DNA of 64,000 bases from Fischerella sp. JS2. GTDB lineage: Bacteria; Cyanobacteriota; Cyanobacteriia; Cyanobacteriales; Nostocaceae. The stretch lies in NCBI RefSeq assembly GCF_032393985.1, contig NZ_CP135918.1, positions 3,224,001 through 3,288,000 on the forward strand, given 5' to 3'. The notes beneath the pieces are model-generated. The model saw nothing but the letters and a program-made list of their open reading frames with translations, was not told the DNA's origin and did no database searches. Below are positions 9,619 through 17,890 of the stretch, piece after piece (position 1 is the stretch's first letter; the number at the start of each line of letters is the position of its first letter). A program made the translations under genes and the position numbers.

Positions 9619-10281
9619 TGGTTAGTGTCTATATCTCATTTCTGGAGAGGTCTAATATACTTAGAATTTAGATCAGATGTGATTTCTAGTTTAGTTTTTC
9701 TATGATCATAATGAATTAACCCTACTCGCTAACCGCACCACCCGCACAGATCATCCTTCATCTTCCACCAAAGCTAAAGCGATCGCTATACTTTCTGTCT
9801 ATTTGAGATCACTCAAATAATCACGCTTTAACTTGCGATCATTTAATCTCCCTCTATTTTTTCTTGTTCAAACAACGCATACTAGGATTGCTCAAATTTC
9901 ACCACCAAATGAGTGGAGAATTTCTCTCCACTCATTGATATAGGAATCCGGTTTGATTATTGAAAAAATCTAAGTACACGTAGGGTGTGTTATCGCGTAG
10001 CGTAACGCATCAAAAACATAGAATGGTGCGTTACGCCAAGGGCTAACGCGCCCTACGTATCTTTTCAAAAATCAAATAGTAGTCCTAATAATACTGGGGT
10101 TTAATTTCACCATCGATTCAACTTGTCACTTGTGCTAACGTTGTGAATAACACGCTTAAGTGCAAATATTACAGCTTTACCTAAAATAGTCAAAAATTCA
10201 ACTTTTTTGAAGACGCTATCTTCTGCTTGCCAACAACTACAGGCATCATAGAAGTTGAAGTATTAAAAGAGCAACTTTAAA
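9619..10281. other. Divergent spacer with orphan hairpin and inverted-repeat element
   Basis: This is about 660 bp between two divergent genes. It contains a perfect 12-bp hairpin at 9908-9936 (AATGAGTGGAGA and its complement) and a MITE-like inverted repeat at 9978-10059. No open gene is visible. A hairpin of terminator shape makes little sense between divergent promoters, so a decayed gene may have stood here. Confidence 0.5.
9978..10059. repeat. MITE-like inverted repeat (ACGTAGGG...CCCTACGT)
   Basis: The arms ACGTAGGGTGTGTTA and TAACGCGCCCTACGT, with internal GCGTAACGCA and TGCGTTACGC, form a long imperfect hairpin of about 82 bp. A degraded relative with ends of the same type lies at about 47219-47333. 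No coding capacity is seen. Confidence 0.7.
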
Positions 10282-10752
10282 ATGACTATTTACTTTTACA
10301 AAGCTTATGAGCCTTATGGCTGTTTTTCTAACTTTTCTCCCCACGGCATTAAAATCAATGGTATTTATTGGCGGACAGTAGAGCATTATTATCAAGCTCA
10401 AAAATTTGTGGGAACAACAGATGCGGTGATCATACCTGTAATCCACGCCGTTGAGACGCCAGAAGAAGCGGCGACCTTAGGACGCTGCTGCACTCGCAAG
10501 GTGCGTTTAGATTGGGAATTAGTTAAGACAAATATCATGCGAGAAGCTGTACTCAAAAAGTTTCTCACCCATGCTGATATTAGGGAGATTCTACTCACGA
10601 CCGGCGATCAATTACTGGTGGAAAACTCACCTAAAGATTATTTTTGGGGTTGTGGTGCAGATCGCACAGGACAAAATCATCTCGGTAAAATTCTCATGAG
10701 TGTAAGGGAAGAAATTCGTAAGTTACCGTTGCTTACAGTAATTTCCGAATAA
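10282..10752 (+). CDS. NADAR family N-glycosidase (YbiA/DUF1768-like)
   Basis: This 156-residue protein has the full length of a single-domain NADAR protein. It opens with YFYKAYEPYGCFSNFSPH, matching the F-Y......G.FSNF start of the family, and has WRTVEHYYQAQKF, the R.KV/R.VE block typical of YbiA, in the first third. The C-terminal part contains NHLGKILMSVREE, matching the family's NxLGkiLM.iR signature. NADAR proteins cleave N-glycosidic bonds of ADP-ribose-linked or riboflavin-pathway intermediates, and some reverse ADP-ribosylation of DNA guanine. No DarT-like toxin or riboflavin gene adjoins it, so the role here is open. It stands alone on the plus strand between divergent and convergent minus-strand genes. 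Confidence 0.9.
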   Translation: MTIYFYKAYEPYGCFSNFSPHGIKINGIYWRTVEHYYQAQKFVGTTDAVIIPVIHAVETPEEAATLGRCCTRKVRLDWELVKTNIMREAVLKKFLTHADIREILLTTGDQLLVENSPKDYFWGCGADRTGQNHLGKILMSVREEIRKLPLLTVISE

Positions 10753-10848
10753 GACCGTCATTTTTTGGAAAAATTTTAAGCTAAAGACAATTTAGCAGGC
10801 GATCGCTAACTAGAAACTTAAGAATTCGAGTTAGGTAATTCTCAGGTA

Positions 10849-10872
10849 GCGGCGATTACACGATATCGCCGC
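10849..10872. terminator. Hairpin downstream of the NADAR gene
   Basis: An 8-bp perfect stem (GCGGCGAT/ATCGCCGC) with an 8-nt loop lies about 100 bp after the NADAR stop and between convergent genes. No T-run follows, so the terminator call is tentative. Confidence 0.35.
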
Positions 10873-10989
10873 AATCCTCGCTTGTGTGACTTTGACACCA
10901 GACTTTTTACCACTTTTTGATCCGACAAGCCACCTAGTCTTACAATCAGTTTTAATTCTCCCAATCAACAACTAATAACTAAACAACTT

Positions 10990-11877
10990 TTATTGCACAT
11001 TCACCCAAAAATCAGCCGTATTAACTTTACCATTACGATTAAATTGCATCCACAGTTTGTATGTTCCCGCTTCAGGAAAACTAGTTACAAAATCCACCTG
11101 TCCATCAGGAGAATCTTTACGAGCATGAGCATGAATATAATCTGATACTGCCAAAAGAGAAGAACTTTTAATAATAACTAAATGTCCTTTTTCTCCTAAA
11201 TATGGTTGCAAATCTTTAATTGTTTGATTATTACGGCTATCTTTGAGAGCAAACTTTAAATTGACTTCCTCACCAGCCTTGAGAGTTGGTTGGGGAAAAT
11301 TTAGGTTGACTTTAGTATCAGGTAATATTTTGGTATTGCTGTATTTTGCTAACTCTTTAGGTACAGAAGTTGAACCAGGCACTGTGATTTTCATAACAGT
11401 AACTTGTTCTTGTTCACCAGATGGCTTGTAATCACTAAAAATTGTGTAGTTATTAGGTTCAGGAAAATTAGTCTTAATTTCAAAACGCCCATTACCTTTG
11501 TAATTGGGATGCAAGTGATTGAAAAATTTTAAGTCGTCACTCACTACAATTAAATGCATTAATTGTTCTTGAAATTTGTCAAATTTGCCGATAGATTTGC
11601 CTTGGGAATCTTGTATATCAATTACCAAAGGTAGAGGCTGATTTGGAACAATATTTTTAGGAGCAGTTAATTTTGCTTGGGTAGAGACATGATTACTATT
11701 ATTATGATTGTTTCCATGATGAGCATGATGTGTTTGCTCAGGAGCGTGTCCATTATGATTTGCTGATACTGTTATATTTTCTTGGGAAGCAGTTTCTCCC
11801 GACTTAACTTGTGATGAGCAACCTTGATTAAGTAGTAAAACTGCAATAGCAACAATTCCAGCAATAGAATATTTCAT
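10990..11877 (-). CDS. Histidine-rich exported lipoprotein of unknown function
   Basis: This 295-residue protein has a hydrophobic N-terminal signal and a cysteine at residue 20 (LLLNQGCSSQ). The residues before the Cys fit the lipobox imperfectly, so lipoprotein status is probable rather than certain. Residues about 40-63 are very rich in His and Asn (NGHAPEQTHHAHHGNNHNN), which suggests divalent metal binding. The rest looks like two similar beta-sandwich modules, each with an H-x-H segment (FFNHLHPNYKGNGRF and DYIHAHARKDSPDGQ) and a closing FPE.....Y.......F.. block. I infer a periplasmic metal-binding role from this composition, but I cannot name a family. It is monocistronic, with its 3' end facing the NADAR gene. 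Confidence 0.7.
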   Translation of the reverse strand: MKYSIAGIVAIAVLLLNQGCSSQVKSGETASQENITVSANHNGHAPEQTHHAHHGNNHNNSNHVSTQAKLTAPKNIVPNQPLPLVIDIQDSQGKSIGKFDKFQEQLMHLIVVSDDLKFFNHLHPNYKGNGRFEIKTNFPEPNNYTIFSDYKPSGEQEQVTVMKITVPGSTSVPKELAKYSNTKILPDTKVNLNFPQPTLKAGEEVNLKFALKDSRNNQTIKDLQPYLGEKGHLVIIKSSSLLAVSDYIHAHARKDSPDGQVDFVTSFPEAGTYKLWMQFNRNGKVNTADFWVNVQ

Positions 11878-12239
11878 AGAAATCTTTCTCTTTATTATTA
11901 ATAGGTGGAAGTATAGCTAAAGTTTGTCATACAGAAATGAAATCATCATGAAATTATTCTCTCCCTCATTTTGGAATGCACCCTTACCACTAAGATCGAA
12001 TCGCGATCGCATTCTTTGCGCCAATCGCTCTAAATCTGACTTTAATTTAGGCACTGATGCAAAAAAATGGTTAGTGTTTAGTTGTTGATAGTTGATTATT
12101 GGTTGTTGTTTGTTAGTAGTTAGTGGTGAGTCAGCGACTCTTACGTAGGGGGTTCCTCCCCCAACCCCAAAGGGGACCCTGAGCCCCCATGAGCGACTGA
12201 CGAACCCGTAGACGCGCAAGCGTCTTTTCAAAAGAGTAG

Positions 12240-12334
12240 GGTTAGTAGTTAATAATTATTTCTCTACTCCCCATACTCCCCCCACCTCCCCATCTCCCCA
12301 TCTCCCTCATCTCCCTCATCTCCCTCATCCCCCT
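12240..12334. repeat. Pyrimidine-rich CTCCC tandem repeat tract
   Basis: Repeats of the types CTCCCCAT and CTCCCTCAT run from about 12257 to 12333, directly before the 3' end of the alpha/beta hydrolase gene. The adjoining 12120-12240 stretch holds repeat modules (CCCCAACCCC, GACGCGCAAGCGTC) also seen near 15.1 and 58.8 kb. Together they create a spurious 104-codon minus-strand frame. Confidence 0.7.
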
Positions 12335-13246
12335 TCAAGAACCAGTCCTCAAAAAGGGCAAAATAACCTCTGCTACTGTCTCTGGATATTCTTCATGCAT
12401 TCCCAGAGAACCAGGAAGAACAGCTGTTTGGACTCCGCTTAGTACTGCCAAAGCGTCCATGTCAGCACGAGATTTGCTGGGAGAGGATTCTCCAATTACC
12501 ACCATCAAAGGCACAGATAAATTTTGAGCCAACCTCAGAAAGTCAGCTTGGTTATGTACAGCGTCGAGATTTCCAGTAACAAAGGCAGCAGGAGCAAATC
12601 TAGCTCCTGGTTGTTGGGTATTTTGCCACTTATGCTCAATGAAACTGGGGGTGAGTTTGGCAGCATCTACGTAGACGTGGCGACGGTACATAAAACTTAA
12701 AAAAGATGGCACAGTGTTGAGCTTGTAGAGTGCTTGACCAACAATAGGCGATCGCACTATTTCTCTAAATACTCCTGCGATCTGTCGATCTACACCCATT
12801 GTTGGTAAAGGCCCACGCCAAGTTGGTGCTACTAAAACTAACCGTGAAAATCCAGAGGAGTTTTTCTGGGCTAATTTGAGAACATAAGCTGCACTGTGAC
12901 CGGCAGCCACCACTGCTATTGGAGCGTCAAAAACAGAAGTAACAAAATATTCCAGAAATTGCTCATATATAGCAGGTTCGTAATTTACAGATAAACGGGA
13001 AGAATCTCCGAATCCAGGCCAATCTAGCACGAATACTTGAAAATAGGACGCAAGTAACTTAGCTATCCCGCTCATTTCTTCTCGTGTAGACACAGTACTA
13101 AAAGCAGGAAGTAACAATAGCGGGGAACCACTACCAATAGTTTCATATACAATCTGCAATTGTTGGTTTTTCCAATTCCAAGAGATTGCTTTGACTACTC
13201 CACCGATACCAAAATTAGTAGGAGATGATAATAAATTAGTTGACAT
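12335..13246 (-). CDS. Alpha/beta hydrolase fold protein
   Basis: This 303-residue cytosolic protein has alpha/beta hydrolase features: an oxyanion-hole loop in SPLLLLPAFSTVS near residue 42, FVLDWPGFGDSS near residue 73, and the nucleophile elbow GHSAAY near residue 117 (Ser as likely nucleophile). A late His (GMHEEYPETVAEVI) follows, as in the family's catalytic triad. The substrate cannot be predicted; such proteins include esterases, haloperoxidases and pathway-specific hydrolases. It is followed upstream on the same strand by sufE with an 80-bp gap, so a shared transcript is possible. Its 3' end abuts a CTCCC repeat tract that supplies sequence up to the stop codon. Confidence 0.85.
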   Translation of the reverse strand: MSTNLLSSPTNFGIGGVVKAISWNWKNQQLQIVYETIGSGSPLLLLPAFSTVSTREEMSGIAKLLASYFQVFVLDWPGFGDSSRLSVNYEPAIYEQFLEYFVTSVFDAPIAVVAAGHSAAYVLKLAQKNSSGFSRLVLVAPTWRGPLPTMGVDRQIAGVFREIVRSPIVGQALYKLNTVPSFLSFMYRRHVYVDAAKLTPSFIEHKWQNTQQPGARFAPAAFVTGNLDAVHNQADFLRLAQNLSVPLMVVIGESSPSKSRADMDALAVLSGVQTAVLPGSLGMHEEYPETVAEVILPFLRTGS

Positions 13247-13325
13247 GAGGCAAAGTTTTATAATTAATAGGTATTAATTGTATTAATTACTTAGTTATTT
13301 TCAATAAAAAATTTCCCTTTTACCC

Positions 13326-13754
13326 TTAACTTTGGAATTCCAAAGCCTTCTTTTGCATAGTTTTAAAAATGTTGTAAAAACCATTTGCACGGGAAGGTGT
13401 GAGGCTAACATTTAAACCAGTTTCTTGAATAAAATCTGGAGTAAGTTGGACAATTTCAGCAGGCGTAAGTCCATTCAAACCTTCAATTAAAAGACCTACT
13501 AATCCTTTAGTTAATTGAGAATCAGAATCACCTTGAAATATAACTTTGCCATCTGCTAAATCAGCTGTGACATAAACTTGGGAAACGCACCCAGGTACTT
13601 TGTTTTCTACAACTTTATCAGCTTCTGGAAACTCCTTCAGCTTCTGACCATACCAAATTAACTGTTCATAGCGTCGTTTTGGGTCTGTCGCACGTTGAAA
13701 GCGCTGGACAATCTTAGCTAGGTTTGGTGGTAAGGAGTCTATGATAGAGGACAT
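13326..13754 (-). CDS. sufE: SufE family sulfur acceptor
   Basis: This 142-residue protein is a SufE-type sulfur acceptor that stimulates the SufS cysteine desulfurase during iron-sulfur cluster assembly. The acceptor cysteine lies in VPGCVSQVY, exactly the family context. Other family blocks are RYEQLIWYGQKL in the first third and GDSDSQLTKGLVGLLIEGLNG, with the usual S-x-x-x-x-G-L pattern, in the middle. I chose the ATG at 13754 (MSSIID), which gives standard family length; an in-frame TTG five codons upstream at 13769 is less likely. The alpha/beta hydrolase gene follows on the same strand after 80 bp. No other suf gene is in the window. Confidence 0.92.
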   Translation of the reverse strand: MSSIIDSLPPNLAKIVQRFQRATDPKRRYEQLIWYGQKLKEFPEADKVVENKVPGCVSQVYVTADLADGKVIFQGDSDSQLTKGLVGLLIEGLNGLTPAEIVQLTPDFIQETGLNVSLTPSRANGFYNIFKTMQKKALEFQS

Positions 13755-14034
13755 AAGACAATTAGCCAAGCGATCGTATCATCTTGAGTTTAGATGATTT
13801 TGCAGGTGATTGTGTGCTACTCTCCAATCCACTATACCTAATCCCCTACCCCTTAGCCCTTCCAGGAAACTCCTTGTTCCCTGATCTCCAATCTCTGGTT
13901 GCTAATAGCTTTTACTAAGTAATCCAAAAAAATGTTAACTATTAATGCAAAATTCAACTTTGGATTGATTTTTTTTGGTAAGAAATTCACATTAGTATTT
14001 TTAACGCAATCACAATTGTAAGGAGAAAATTCAG

Positions 14035-14295
14035 TTGCTGACATCTACTTTACTAGCGGCTGCAACCACACCTCTGCAATGGAGTCCCGCTGTTGGGGTG
14101 ACTATGATTCTCTGCAATATCCTTGCCATTCTCTTTGGCAAATTCACTATTAAATACCCCAATGCAGAACCTGCCTTGCCCTCAAACCAGTTCTTTGGCG
14201 GATTTGGAGCGCCAGCATTACTGGCTACTACGGCTTTTGGTCATATATTGGGAGCAGGCGTAATCTTAGGTCTGCACAACCTGGGAAGACTCTAA
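14035..14295 (+). CDS. psaK: Photosystem I reaction center subunit PsaK
   Basis: This 86-residue protein with two transmembrane helices is PsaK, a peripheral PSI subunit near the edge of the complex. The family pattern is clear: the N-terminal segment TPLQWSPAVGVTMILCNILA, the stromal loop GKFTIKYPNAEPALP, and the C-terminal helix GHILGAGVILGLHNLG. The start is a TTG at 14035, preceded at proper spacing by AAGGAG (14020-14025); no in-frame ATG gives an intact N terminus. A textbook terminator follows at 14383-14415. The gene is single and monocistronic, and is convergent with the secreted small protein downstream. Cyanobacteria often have several psaK copies with light-dependent use; which type this is cannot be told here. 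Confidence 0.95.
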   Translation: MLTSTLLAAATTPLQWSPAVGVTMILCNILAILFGKFTIKYPNAEPALPSNQFFGGFGAPALLATTAFGHILGAGVILGLHNLGRL

Positions 14296-14382
14296 ATTTT
14301 TGTACCAGAAGCAACATAAGCTGTTTGCCGTATTAATATTTACGGTTAACTACTGGGTTGATGATTTTTTGTCTCCGATTGT

Positions 14383-14415
14383 GAGTCAGAGAATTTACTC
14401 TCTGACTCTTTTTTT
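14383..14415 (+). terminator. Intrinsic terminator of psaK
   Basis: A 10-bp perfect stem (GAGTCAGAGA at 14383-14392 pairing with 14399-14408) with a 6-nt loop is followed directly by seven T residues. It lies about 90 bp downstream of psaK. Confidence 0.9.
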
Positions 14416-14436
14416 ATAACAATAAATGTGAATTGA

Positions 14437-14805
14437 CTAGACTGACATAGGAGGCTGACCGCGCATTTGCCGTAAGGCGTTGAGGCAAGATGGACAGTCA
14501 CACCCAAATAAGGCTATAGCGGTATCGCTTTCCTCCTCAGTAAAGTTCATTTCAATAATGTCACTGGGTTCGTTATTTTGAGCCAGTTTCATTTCTGGTT
14601 TGGGTAGTGGAGCAGGAGTGTTACTTACCCGTGTACAAACCAGACGATGAGTTGCAGAGTGAGGAGAATCTACACAAGAAACATGGGTTCCTGTTGAATT
14701 TCCTGTTTGATTTGCGCGGGCTGGTTGGGTCATCATCACCATAGACAGCATAGACGCAAACAGTGCGGGGCTAGAAAGCAACGAAAGAGCTAATTTTCTG
14801 TTCAT
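14437..14805 (-). CDS. Small exported protein of unknown function
   Basis: This 122-residue protein starts with a typical signal peptide (KLALSLLSSPALFASMLS followed by QPARA-NQ as a plausible cleavage site). The mature part is about 90 residues. It contains an N-terminal segment with two cysteines (HVSCVDSPHSATHRLVCTR) and a C-terminal CDCPSCL motif. Four closely placed Cys in a small exported protein suggest disulfides or metal binding, but I recognise no family. The gene is monocistronic and its 3' end faces the psaK terminator. Confidence 0.7.
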   Translation of the reverse strand: MNRKLALSLLSSPALFASMLSMVMMTQPARANQTGNSTGTHVSCVDSPHSATHRLVCTRVSNTPAPLPKPEMKLAQNNEPSDIIEMNFTEEESDTAIALFGCDCPSCLNALRQMRGQPPMSV

Positions 14806-15299
14806 TTACTCAACAATGTTGGTGATTAACGAAAGCAGAATAGATAGTATTTTCACATTTGTATGGCTAATGTCAGTAAATTTTATATAAAGTTGTCTGA
14901 TGTGATAACCCAAAGATTACTGAAAAAGCGGACATGGTGTTACTTATTGTTATCTCTGGTTACAAGTCCAATCTTTCATAAAGACTCATGAGAGTTCAGC
15001 GCAACTTTTAACAATTACACACGACCAAACATCAGTGAAAGGCTCAGCTATATGAAGCCAAGTTTAAGGCATCGACTAACATAATAGTTGCCAAGTTCCC
15101 AGAATGAGGGCTGGGGAGGGGGGAGATGGGGAACTCATCGGTCCCGTGGAGGGGATTAGGGGCAGTGGGGGGAGTGTGAAGAGTACTAAATAACCAATCA
15201 CTAACAAACAACAACCAACAAACAACAAACAACTACCCCAACAATAATGCCAAATTCTCCTACAATTCGCTTGTTGGGTATAAAAGCATAATTTAAGCT
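14806..15299. other. Spacer with short tandem repeats upstream of dapB
   Basis: This is about 490 bp between divergent genes. The part 15105-15240 is built from repeat modules: GGGGAG runs, the GGGAACTCATCGGTCCC module that recurs near 58769, and ACAAACAACAACCAAC-type repeats. No gene is seen. Confidence 0.5.
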
Positions 15300-16136
15300 A
15301 TGGCTAATCAAAATTTGATCCCTGTAATTGTGAGCGGTGCTGCTGGTAAAATGGGGCGCGAGGTAGTCAAAGCAGTGGCACAAGCACCTGATATGAGCCT
15401 GATGGGTGCTATTGATACTAGTCCAGAACACCAAGGTAAAGATGCAGGCGAACTTGCTGGTTTAAGTGAACCTTTGGAAGTACCAATTACTAATCAATTG
15501 GAACCGATGCTGGGGTATGTAGCTGGTGAAAGGCAAATGCAACCAGGAGTGATGGTAGATTTTACTCATCCTGATGCTGTGTATGATAATGTCCGTAGTG
15601 CGATCGCCTACGGTATTCGTCCAGTTGTTGGTACTACAGGGTTAAGTCCCGAACAAATTCAAGATTTGGCAGATTTTGCAGATAAAGCCAGTACAGGTTG
15701 TCTACTAATTCCTAATTTTTCTATTGGCATGGTACTACTGCAACAAGCTGCCGTGACAGCATCTCAATATTTTGACCACGTAGAAATTATTGAACTGCAT
15801 CATAACCAAAAAGCCGATGCTCCTAGTGGTACTGCGATTCAAACTGCCCAAATGTTAGCAGAGATGGGTAAAACTTTTAACCCAGCAATAGTAAAAGAAA
15901 CCGAAAAATTACCAGGGGCGAGAGGTAGTGTTGCAGACGAAGGTATCAGAATTCATAGCATCCGTCTACCAGGACTCGTCGCTCATCAGGAAGTCATTTT
16001 TGGCGCACCTGGTCAAATTTATACCTTACGACATGATACAAGCGATCGCTCTGCCTATATGCCAGGAGTACTACTAGCAATTCGTAAAGTCTTGCAGTTA
16101 AAGTCGTTAGTATATGGATTAGAGAAAATACTCTAA
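15300..16136 (+). CDS. dapB: 4-hydroxy-tetrahydrodipicolinate reductase DapB
   Basis: This 278-residue enzyme reduces the DapA product with NAD(P)H in the lysine and diaminopimelate pathway, supplying peptidoglycan precursors in the cytosol. The N-terminal Rossmann motif is [11 protein letters not shown] near residue 14, VDFTHPDAV follows near residue 85, and the catalytic and substrate signature is [15 protein letters not shown] near residue 180. Full family length and an ATG start support an intact gene. A conserved cyanobacterial membrane protein gene follows in the same direction after about 50 bp and may be co-transcribed. Confidence 0.97.
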   Translation: MANQNLIPVIVSGAAGKMGREVVKAVAQAPDMSLMGAIDTSPEHQGKDAGELAGLSEPLEVPITNQLEPMLGYVAGERQMQPGVMVDFTHPDAVYDNVRSAIAYGIRPVVGTTGLSPEQIQDLADFADKASTGCLLIPNFSIGMVLLQQAAVTASQYFDHVEIIELHHNQKADAPSGTAIQTAQMLAEMGKTFNPAIVKETEKLPGARGSVADEGIRIHSIRLPGLVAHQEVIFGAPGQIYTLRHDTSDRSAYMPGVLLAIRKVLQLKSLVYGLEKIL

Positions 16137-16184
16137 GTTTTTCATCTCAAATCCAAAATCTATAATCCAAAATCCAAAATCCGA

Positions 16185-16901
16185 ATGCTTGTCCCACTGA
16201 CTCGCCAAAAATTTAATCAACTCATTCCTTTAATTGCTACTGGCCCGCAGTATAAGTATTACTGGGGAAAATTTCCAGATTTTTTACAGAGGCTGTTAAT
16301 TTCTGTGGTCATTGCAGCTGTTTATGTGTTAATAAGGCTTTTTGCCATGCCTGGTTTTGGCCCCATTCTATTTGTCCTGGGAGTAATTGGTGCTTTTTAC
16401 TGGCTGTGGGGGCCTGTATTTTGGGCGAGTATGCGAAATGCCAAATGTCGCCGTTACAAATATAGTGGCTTTTTCCGTGGTCGGGTTTTGGATTGGTGGA
16501 TTACAGACGAATTGATTGGTAAACAGGAAACCGTTGACAACAAAGGTGATTTGGTAATAGTAGAAAACCGGGAAAAGCGAATCAACCTGGAAGTAGGTGA
16601 CGAAACCGGATTTACAGCTCAACTTAGAGCGCCATTACGGGTAGAGCATAAAGTAATTGCTCGTGGTCAAAAAGTAGAAATGGTGGTAATGTCAAATCGT
16701 CCTGACTTGAGCAAAATTGAAGAAATTACCGATATCTATATTCCTAGTCGGGATTTGTGGGTCAGTGATTATCCTTATTTGCGACGAGATTATTTTCCTG
16801 AAGTTAGTCGTCGTTTACGCGATCGCCCAGCAGAAAGACCCCGCAGACGTCGACCACCAGAGGAACAAAGGGATAGGAGAAGAGTGGAAGAATGGGAGTA
16901 A
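16185..16901 (+). CDS. Conserved cyanobacterial membrane protein of unknown function
   Basis: This 238-residue protein has two hydrophobic segments near residues 36-72 (LLISVVIAAVYVLIRLFAM and PILFVLGVIGAFYWLWGPVF) followed by a soluble domain and a highly basic Arg-Pro-rich C-terminal tail (RPAERPRRRRPPEEQ). I recognise it as a protein type conserved across cyanobacteria, sometimes mislabelled as a phosphate transporter permease; no such evidence is in the sequence. The soluble part reads like a beta-rich domain. It lies about 50 bp after dapB on the same strand. The 3' end runs straight into a large intergenic repeat block. Confidence 0.75.
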   Translation: MLVPLTRQKFNQLIPLIATGPQYKYYWGKFPDFLQRLLISVVIAAVYVLIRLFAMPGFGPILFVLGVIGAFYWLWGPVFWASMRNAKCRRYKYSGFFRGRVLDWWITDELIGKQETVDNKGDLVIVENREKRINLEVGDETGFTAQLRAPLRVEHKVIARGQKVEMVVMSNRPDLSKIEEITDIYIPSRDLWVSDYPYLRRDYFPEVSRRLRDRPAERPRRRRPPEEQRDRRRVEEWE

Positions 16902-17100
16902 AGGAGTGTGGGGAGGTGGGGAGATGGGGTGTAGACGAGGCAGTGCGGTGGACTCCTTTCCCGGCATAAAGGAGCCACTGCGGTGGACTCTTCTCCCGGC
17001 ATAAAGCACGTGGCGTCATCTGCCGTGCGCTCATAGGCTTCCCGTAGGGTAGGGGTGTGAGGAGTATGAGGGGTGTGAGGGGTGTCATAGAGAATAATTA
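16902..17100. repeat. Composite dispersed repeat block (GCGGTGGACTC...CCGGCATAAAG)
   Basis: The block starts with GGGGAG runs and continues with two 35-bp tandem units starting at 16945 and 16980 (GCGGTGGACTC then CCCGGCATAAAG). It then has CACGTGGCGTCATCTGCC, CCCGTAGGGTAG and GGGGTGTGAGG repeats. The same block, inverted and with one unit, is at about 49363-49450, and a variant is at 58770-58970. Several frames of 60-104 codons across it are artefacts. Confidence 0.85.
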
Positions 17101-17143
17101 TCAACTAATTCCCAATCCCCAATCCCTGATCCCCTATCCCTAA

Positions 17144-17761
17144 TCAGTTCGCTTTCCCATAGGCTTGCCAAGCTAAATCTATTAGACCATCAACGATCGC
17201 AGCTGCAACTAATGCTCCGCCTTTGCGGCTATCGATTGTAATGTTTGGTATCAGAGAATCTTGCAAACGTTCTTTATCTTTATCTGTATTGATAAAACCT
17301 GGTGGTGTAGCAATCACCAAAGCAGGCCTAATTTCTTCCGCTTCAATTAAATTAACTAATGTAGACAAAGCAGTTTGTGCTTGACCAATTACAAATAAAC
17401 CTTCAGGGTAACGTTTAGCTAAAGTTTCAATTCCCCAAGCTGCTTTAGTTTTTTCTTTTTGAGGACGAGTAGGTGTATCCATACTGCAATACACGGCGTT
17501 AGCAAAGGTACTTTGAATAGCGTAGTTAACACCTACCTGTACCATCGGCACATCTACAACAATAGTTGTGCGTGAAGCCAAGGCTGCTGCTCCTGCTTGC
17601 AAAGCACGTTCAGAAAAACGAATCAAAGATTTGTATTCAAAATCAGCCGTACTATAAATTACCCGCCGAACAATTTCATACTCGGCAGGTGAGAAGACAT
17701 GCTCGCCAATCTCGCTATCAATTAGCGCTAAACTCTCAGCATCAGTTATGTGCCATTCCAT
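17144..17761 (-). CDS. cobH: Precorrin-8X methylmutase (CobH/CbiC)
   Basis: This 205-residue enzyme moves the C-11 methyl group to C-12 to form hydrogenobyrinate or cobyrinate in cobalamin synthesis. Family blocks are VVDVPMVQVGV near residue 70, the ALVIATPPGFIN-type glycine loop near residue 148, and the C-terminal GGALVAAAIVDGLIDLA. The segment corresponding to the catalytic-His region (I-H-x-x/C in characterised enzymes) reads RRVIYSTADFEY here, with Tyr where His is expected; see the finding. The gene is isolated on the minus strand, with repeat-rich spacers on both sides and no other cob gene in the window. Confidence 0.92.
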   Translation of the reverse strand: MEWHITDAESLALIDSEIGEHVFSPAEYEIVRRVIYSTADFEYKSLIRFSERALQAGAAALASRTTIVVDVPMVQVGVNYAIQSTFANAVYCSMDTPTRPQKEKTKAAWGIETLAKRYPEGLFVIGQAQTALSTLVNLIEAEEIRPALVIATPPGFINTDKDKERLQDSLIPNITIDSRKGGALVAAAIVDGLIDLAWQAYGKAN

Positions 17762-17804
17762 TGCATTTCAGCAGTCAGCTAACAGCTTTCAGCTTAAATG
17801 AGTC

Positions 17805-17886
17805 TTTTGTCATTAGTCCTTTGTCCTTTGTCATTTGTAACAATCGATAACCAATGACTAATGACCAATGACTAATGACTAATGAC
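17805..17886. repeat. Heptanucleotide tandem repeats (ATGACTA / CATTAGT units)
   Basis: Runs of 7-bp units (GTCATTAGTCCTTTGTCC, then ACCAATGACTAATGACC) occur in both orientations, forming an inverted arrangement around CAATCGATAACC. Similar units are found at 18807-18843 and 18911-18944. Confidence 0.85.
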
Positions 17887-17890
17887 TAAC

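Noticed and set aside
11917-12231. 104-codon minus-strand frame downstream of the His-rich lipoprotein
   Set aside because: It runs through repeat modules (CCCCAACCCC, GACGCGCAAGCGTC) and heptamers, has no ribosome binding site, and its translation is low-complexity with no family resemblance.
16790-17104. Several 64-104-codon frames across 16.7-17.1 kb
   Set aside because: They are produced by the composite repeat block and the purine-rich repeats, and they contradict one another on both strands.
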